DNA of 64,000 nucleotides from Reclinomonas americana ATCC 50394 (taxonomy: Eukaryota > Jakobida > Jakobea > Jakobida): assembly GCA_048213135.1 (NCBI GenBank), contig PS015054.1, positions 67,491 through 131,490 on the forward strand. The letters run 5' to 3'. The notes below the pieces were generated by a model. The model was not told the origin of the DNA. It did not search any database and was given only the letters and a program-made list of their open reading frames with translations. Position numbers and translations under genes: made by a program. Positions 61,693 through 64,000 of this stretch are shown one piece after another (position 1 is the first letter of the stretch; every line of letters starts with the position of its first letter).

Positions 61693-63402
61693 ATGAGCTC
61701 GGTGGCGGAGAAGCGCAAGCGGGTTCTCCAGGAGCGCGAGCGCTTCTTCCGTCTGCGCGAAGCCGCTGCCGTGCAAGAAGAGATGACAGGAGGCGCATCC
61801 TCAGCTCCTCCTCCTCCTCCACAACAACAACGCGTTCGCACTCCATCGCCTCCACCACTAATGACAACTGCTGCAGTGCATCAGCCACCACGACGGCGGA
61901 CAGGAGCATCGGGCGCAGCGGTGCGATTGATCGGGGAAGGAGGGGTGTTATTTTCGCGCGCGCGCACGCCAGCTGATATGTGTGTGTTGTTGGCGCGTAG
62001 GCGGTCGATGCGGTACATACGGTGGAGGTACTGGATCGCTTGTGGACGCGCATGGAGGGGCGCATTCGTGAGGAGTTGGGCGTGCAGGCGTCGGCGGCGG
62101 CGCTGTTGCAGCAGCAGCAAAAGTTTCGCGTGCGATGACTTGTCCCTTGTGTTTTCCGCTCGGTCGCCTGACTGTGTGTCTGAGGGCAGGTTGGGTGCGG
62201 GTGGATCGGGTGCGGCGGTGGAGCTGGAGGCGTATCGGTGTGCGATCTGCTTGGAGATTATGGCGCCACCGGAACGGTGCCCGATTCTGTTGACACCGTG
62301 TGGGCACTCGTTTTGGTGCGTGCGTGCGTGTTTGTGTGTGCGAGTACACGTAGCGTGCGCTGAGCGATCGATGTTGATGGTGCTCGGCAGCGATCAGTGC
62401 ATGGGTCGGTATCAGAAGCTCGGCAAGGCCACATGCCCAATGTGTCGCACACCAGTTGTGTATGCTGCATCGATGACAAGTTCATATCAACGACTGTGCT
62501 GATCTCTCCACTTCTGCAGATCAAGGCGAGCGCCAAGAACATCTCTCTGAAGCAAATCATCGAGGAGTACATTGTACAGGAGCGGGAGGTGTGTGTGTTG
62601 GCGTGGTGGGAAGCCACTCGTTCATGCGGATGAGTAACCCCTTTCAACGTATCATCGTCAGCACCAACGATCGCTGGCCAACGGGCCACCCAAGACGGCC
62701 CTGCAGCAAATGATATCGAGTGGTGCGCATGGTTCGAGTGCACTCGTCGCCAACGAGCGCATCCTCGAGGCCCTTCGTGACATTCCCGACGAGGAGACGC
62801 AACAGCGGGCACAGAGGTGTGTCTGCAGTCCCCTTGTCGGCACCGAGCATCTCTGTCTCTCTCACACACTCCCATCACGCGTTCAGGTACTTGCAGTCGT
62901 ACCGCACCTACAACATTCGATACCAGGTGTTGTCGGACGAGTTGCGCGACACCATGGGCGAGCAGCGACAATCGCGTGAGAGGCACTCGCAGTTGCGTGC
63001 AGCGAGGATGAGGAACGAAGGCCAGCGTGGTCCACTCCTCACACCACTCCTGCAGACGCGAGAGGCAATGTCGCGACGTTGAAGCGCGTGCGGCATACCT
63101 GGAAGCACAGATCCGCTCAATGCAAGACGAACTGGAGATGTTGACGAGCCGGCTGCACGTGATGCACGACGAGGTGACGTTGCATGCCTGTAGCAAAGCG
63201 CATAAAGCGGGGAAGGAACTCAACAACGACCGTCTGTGTTTTGCAGTTGGACGAGGAACAAGCGACGCAGGAAGAGATCGACCAGCGTGTGGATCTGTGC
63301 CAGAGAACACTGACACAGGTCGAGCGAGACCGCGACAAGGCGCGAGTCTTTGTGGAGAACCTGTTCCCCAACCTGGATCTGGATCGCCTGGAGGATGGTT
63401 GA
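61693..63402 (+). CDS. RING-finger protein with coiled coil, probable E3 ubiquitin ligase
   Basis: The start ATG is at 61693 (MSSVAEKRKRVLQERERFFRL), followed by a proline-rich part and EGRIREELGVQASAAALLQ. The RING is split by an intron: YRCAICLEIM, TPCGHSFC, DQCMGRYQKLGKATCPMCRTPV. This gives CxxC, CxHxxxCxxC, CxxC (C3HC4). Next come SAKNISLKQIIEEYI (helix after the RING), then ERILEALRDIPDEETQQRAQR, YRTYNIRYQVLSDELRDTM, VEARAAYLEAQIRSMQDELEML and RVDLCQRTLTQVERDRD, long coiled coils. The C-terminus is ENLFPNLDLDRLEDG with TGA at 63400-63402. Likely a RING E3 that dimerises through the coiled coil. Substrates are not predictable. Confidence 0.78.
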
Positions 63403-63681
63403 CTTACGACGAGTAAAGGGGTGCAGTCCTTGTCCTTGTCGTCCTTTACATACCGACGCCTTACAAGGGCCTTACAACTGAACTGCACGCGGTGAGTGAG
63501 TGCCTACTCCCACATGCTCGCTGCTGTTGTGATCTAGAAGAAGTGGGCAGGAGAGGCAGGCGAGAGTTGTGGAAACCGCCATGGTCGTCAACACACTCTC
63601 ACTCGCCCTCTCTCTCCCTCCCTCTTGCATCACTCTCACAGCTTCGGCAGCCATCCCACCACCTCGACACACCGACACACA

Positions 63682-64000
63682 ATGTCACTGCGCGGGTGAG
63701 TCTATTGTGGCACACACACACGTGCGCGCGCTCGTGGGAAGGGAGCGCGGCAAACGTGACTTAGCAGTGAGAGTGTCTGTGTAGATCGTCGTGTTTGTCG
63801 GCGTCGCCTGCCAGTGCCTTGTCGTCGTCGTCGTCGTCACTAGAGGGTTTCAGTTTGCCACCGTTGCCGGCAGACGCGTCGTTGCATTGCAATGGTGGCG
63901 GCAACGCGACAGACGCGACATGCATGCATGCACTGTTGGGTGTTGGACTCTCTCTCTCTCTCTCCTTCTCTCTCTCTCTCGTCTCTACGTACGTCCGTAC
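63682..64000 (+). CDS. 5' end of an unidentified gene (partial, runs off the window)
   Basis: An ATG at 63682 gives MSLRG and stops at a good donor (CGCGG|GTGAGT, 63695). An acceptor at 63784 (TGTGTAG) joins in frame to SSCLSASPASALSSSSSS, then LEGFSLPPLPADASLHCNGGGNA. The reading stays open to about 63950, where a (CT)n tract begins. No domain is visible in the part present. The frame and both splice sites agree, but nothing else supports it. Confidence 0.4.

Overview
This is nuclear DNA from an intron-rich eukaryote, most likely a unicellular protist. Nearly every gene is split by short GT-AG introns of about 50-110 bp. Donors are typically GTGAGT, GTGTGT or GTGCGT. Acceptors usually end in a pyrimidine-rich or CA-rich tract followed by CAG. 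The DNA is GC-rich and full of (CA)n/(GT)n, (CT)n/(GA)n and codon-repeat microsatellites. The gene set is purely eukaryotic: heterotrimeric G-alpha, cyclic-nucleotide phosphodiesterase, WIPI/ATG18, ALG5, tafazzin, THOC6, RBM28, ESS2, ZFC3H1-like. I cannot place the lineage; a heterotrimeric G protein plus a seven-helix/TKL-kinase fusion fits several protist groups. There are no prokaryotic features. A 340-base assembly gap lies at 7989-8328.

Layout, left to right. 1-482: 3' end of an ESS2 gene. 588-2132: cyclin. 2247-4306: Eis-like GNAT acetyltransferase. 4433-6191 (-): mitochondrial TsaD/OSGEPL1. 6257-8963: multi-pass membrane protein containing the gap. 8985-10136 (-): alpha/beta hydrolase. 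10360-13854: cyclic-nucleotide phosphodiesterase. 14176-14738 and 15447 region: two adjacent CX9C proteins. 15579-17099 (-): WIPI/ATG18. 17726-19002 (-): acylated helical protein. 19334-22226: seven-helix membrane protein fused to a TKL-type kinase. 22238-22504 (-): 67-residue protein. 22589-about 23773: acylated acidic protein. 24181-24882 (-): CDPF1. 25387-26108: PMP3. 26589-36352: very large ZFC3H1-like gene. 36859-37550 (-): PEX19-like. 37549-43162: WDR62/MAPKBP1-like. 43206-44963: ALG5. 45106-46801 (-): THOC6. 46851-48269 (-): G-alpha. 48368-48841: small acidic protein. 48849-49932 (-): methyltransferase. 49977-52552: CRTAC1/ASPIC-like secreted protein. 52975-54017 (-): tafazzin. 54499-57485: coiled-coil protein. 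57563-61590 (-): RBM28. 61693-63402: RING E3. 63682-end: start of another gene.

Genes are packed tightly and alternate strands. Convergent stops lie 7-80 bp apart at several joints, and divergent start codons lie 40-100 bp apart. One divergent pair shares its start codons in a single CATG. Two themes stand out. One is membrane signalling: G-alpha, a phosphodiesterase, a seven-helix kinase, and four proteins with an N-terminus predicted to be myristoylated and palmitoylated. The other is nuclear RNA processing: ESS2, ZFC3H1-like, THOC6 and RBM28. Exon borders given here were read by eye from splice motifs and reading frame; ends marked uncertain should be treated so.
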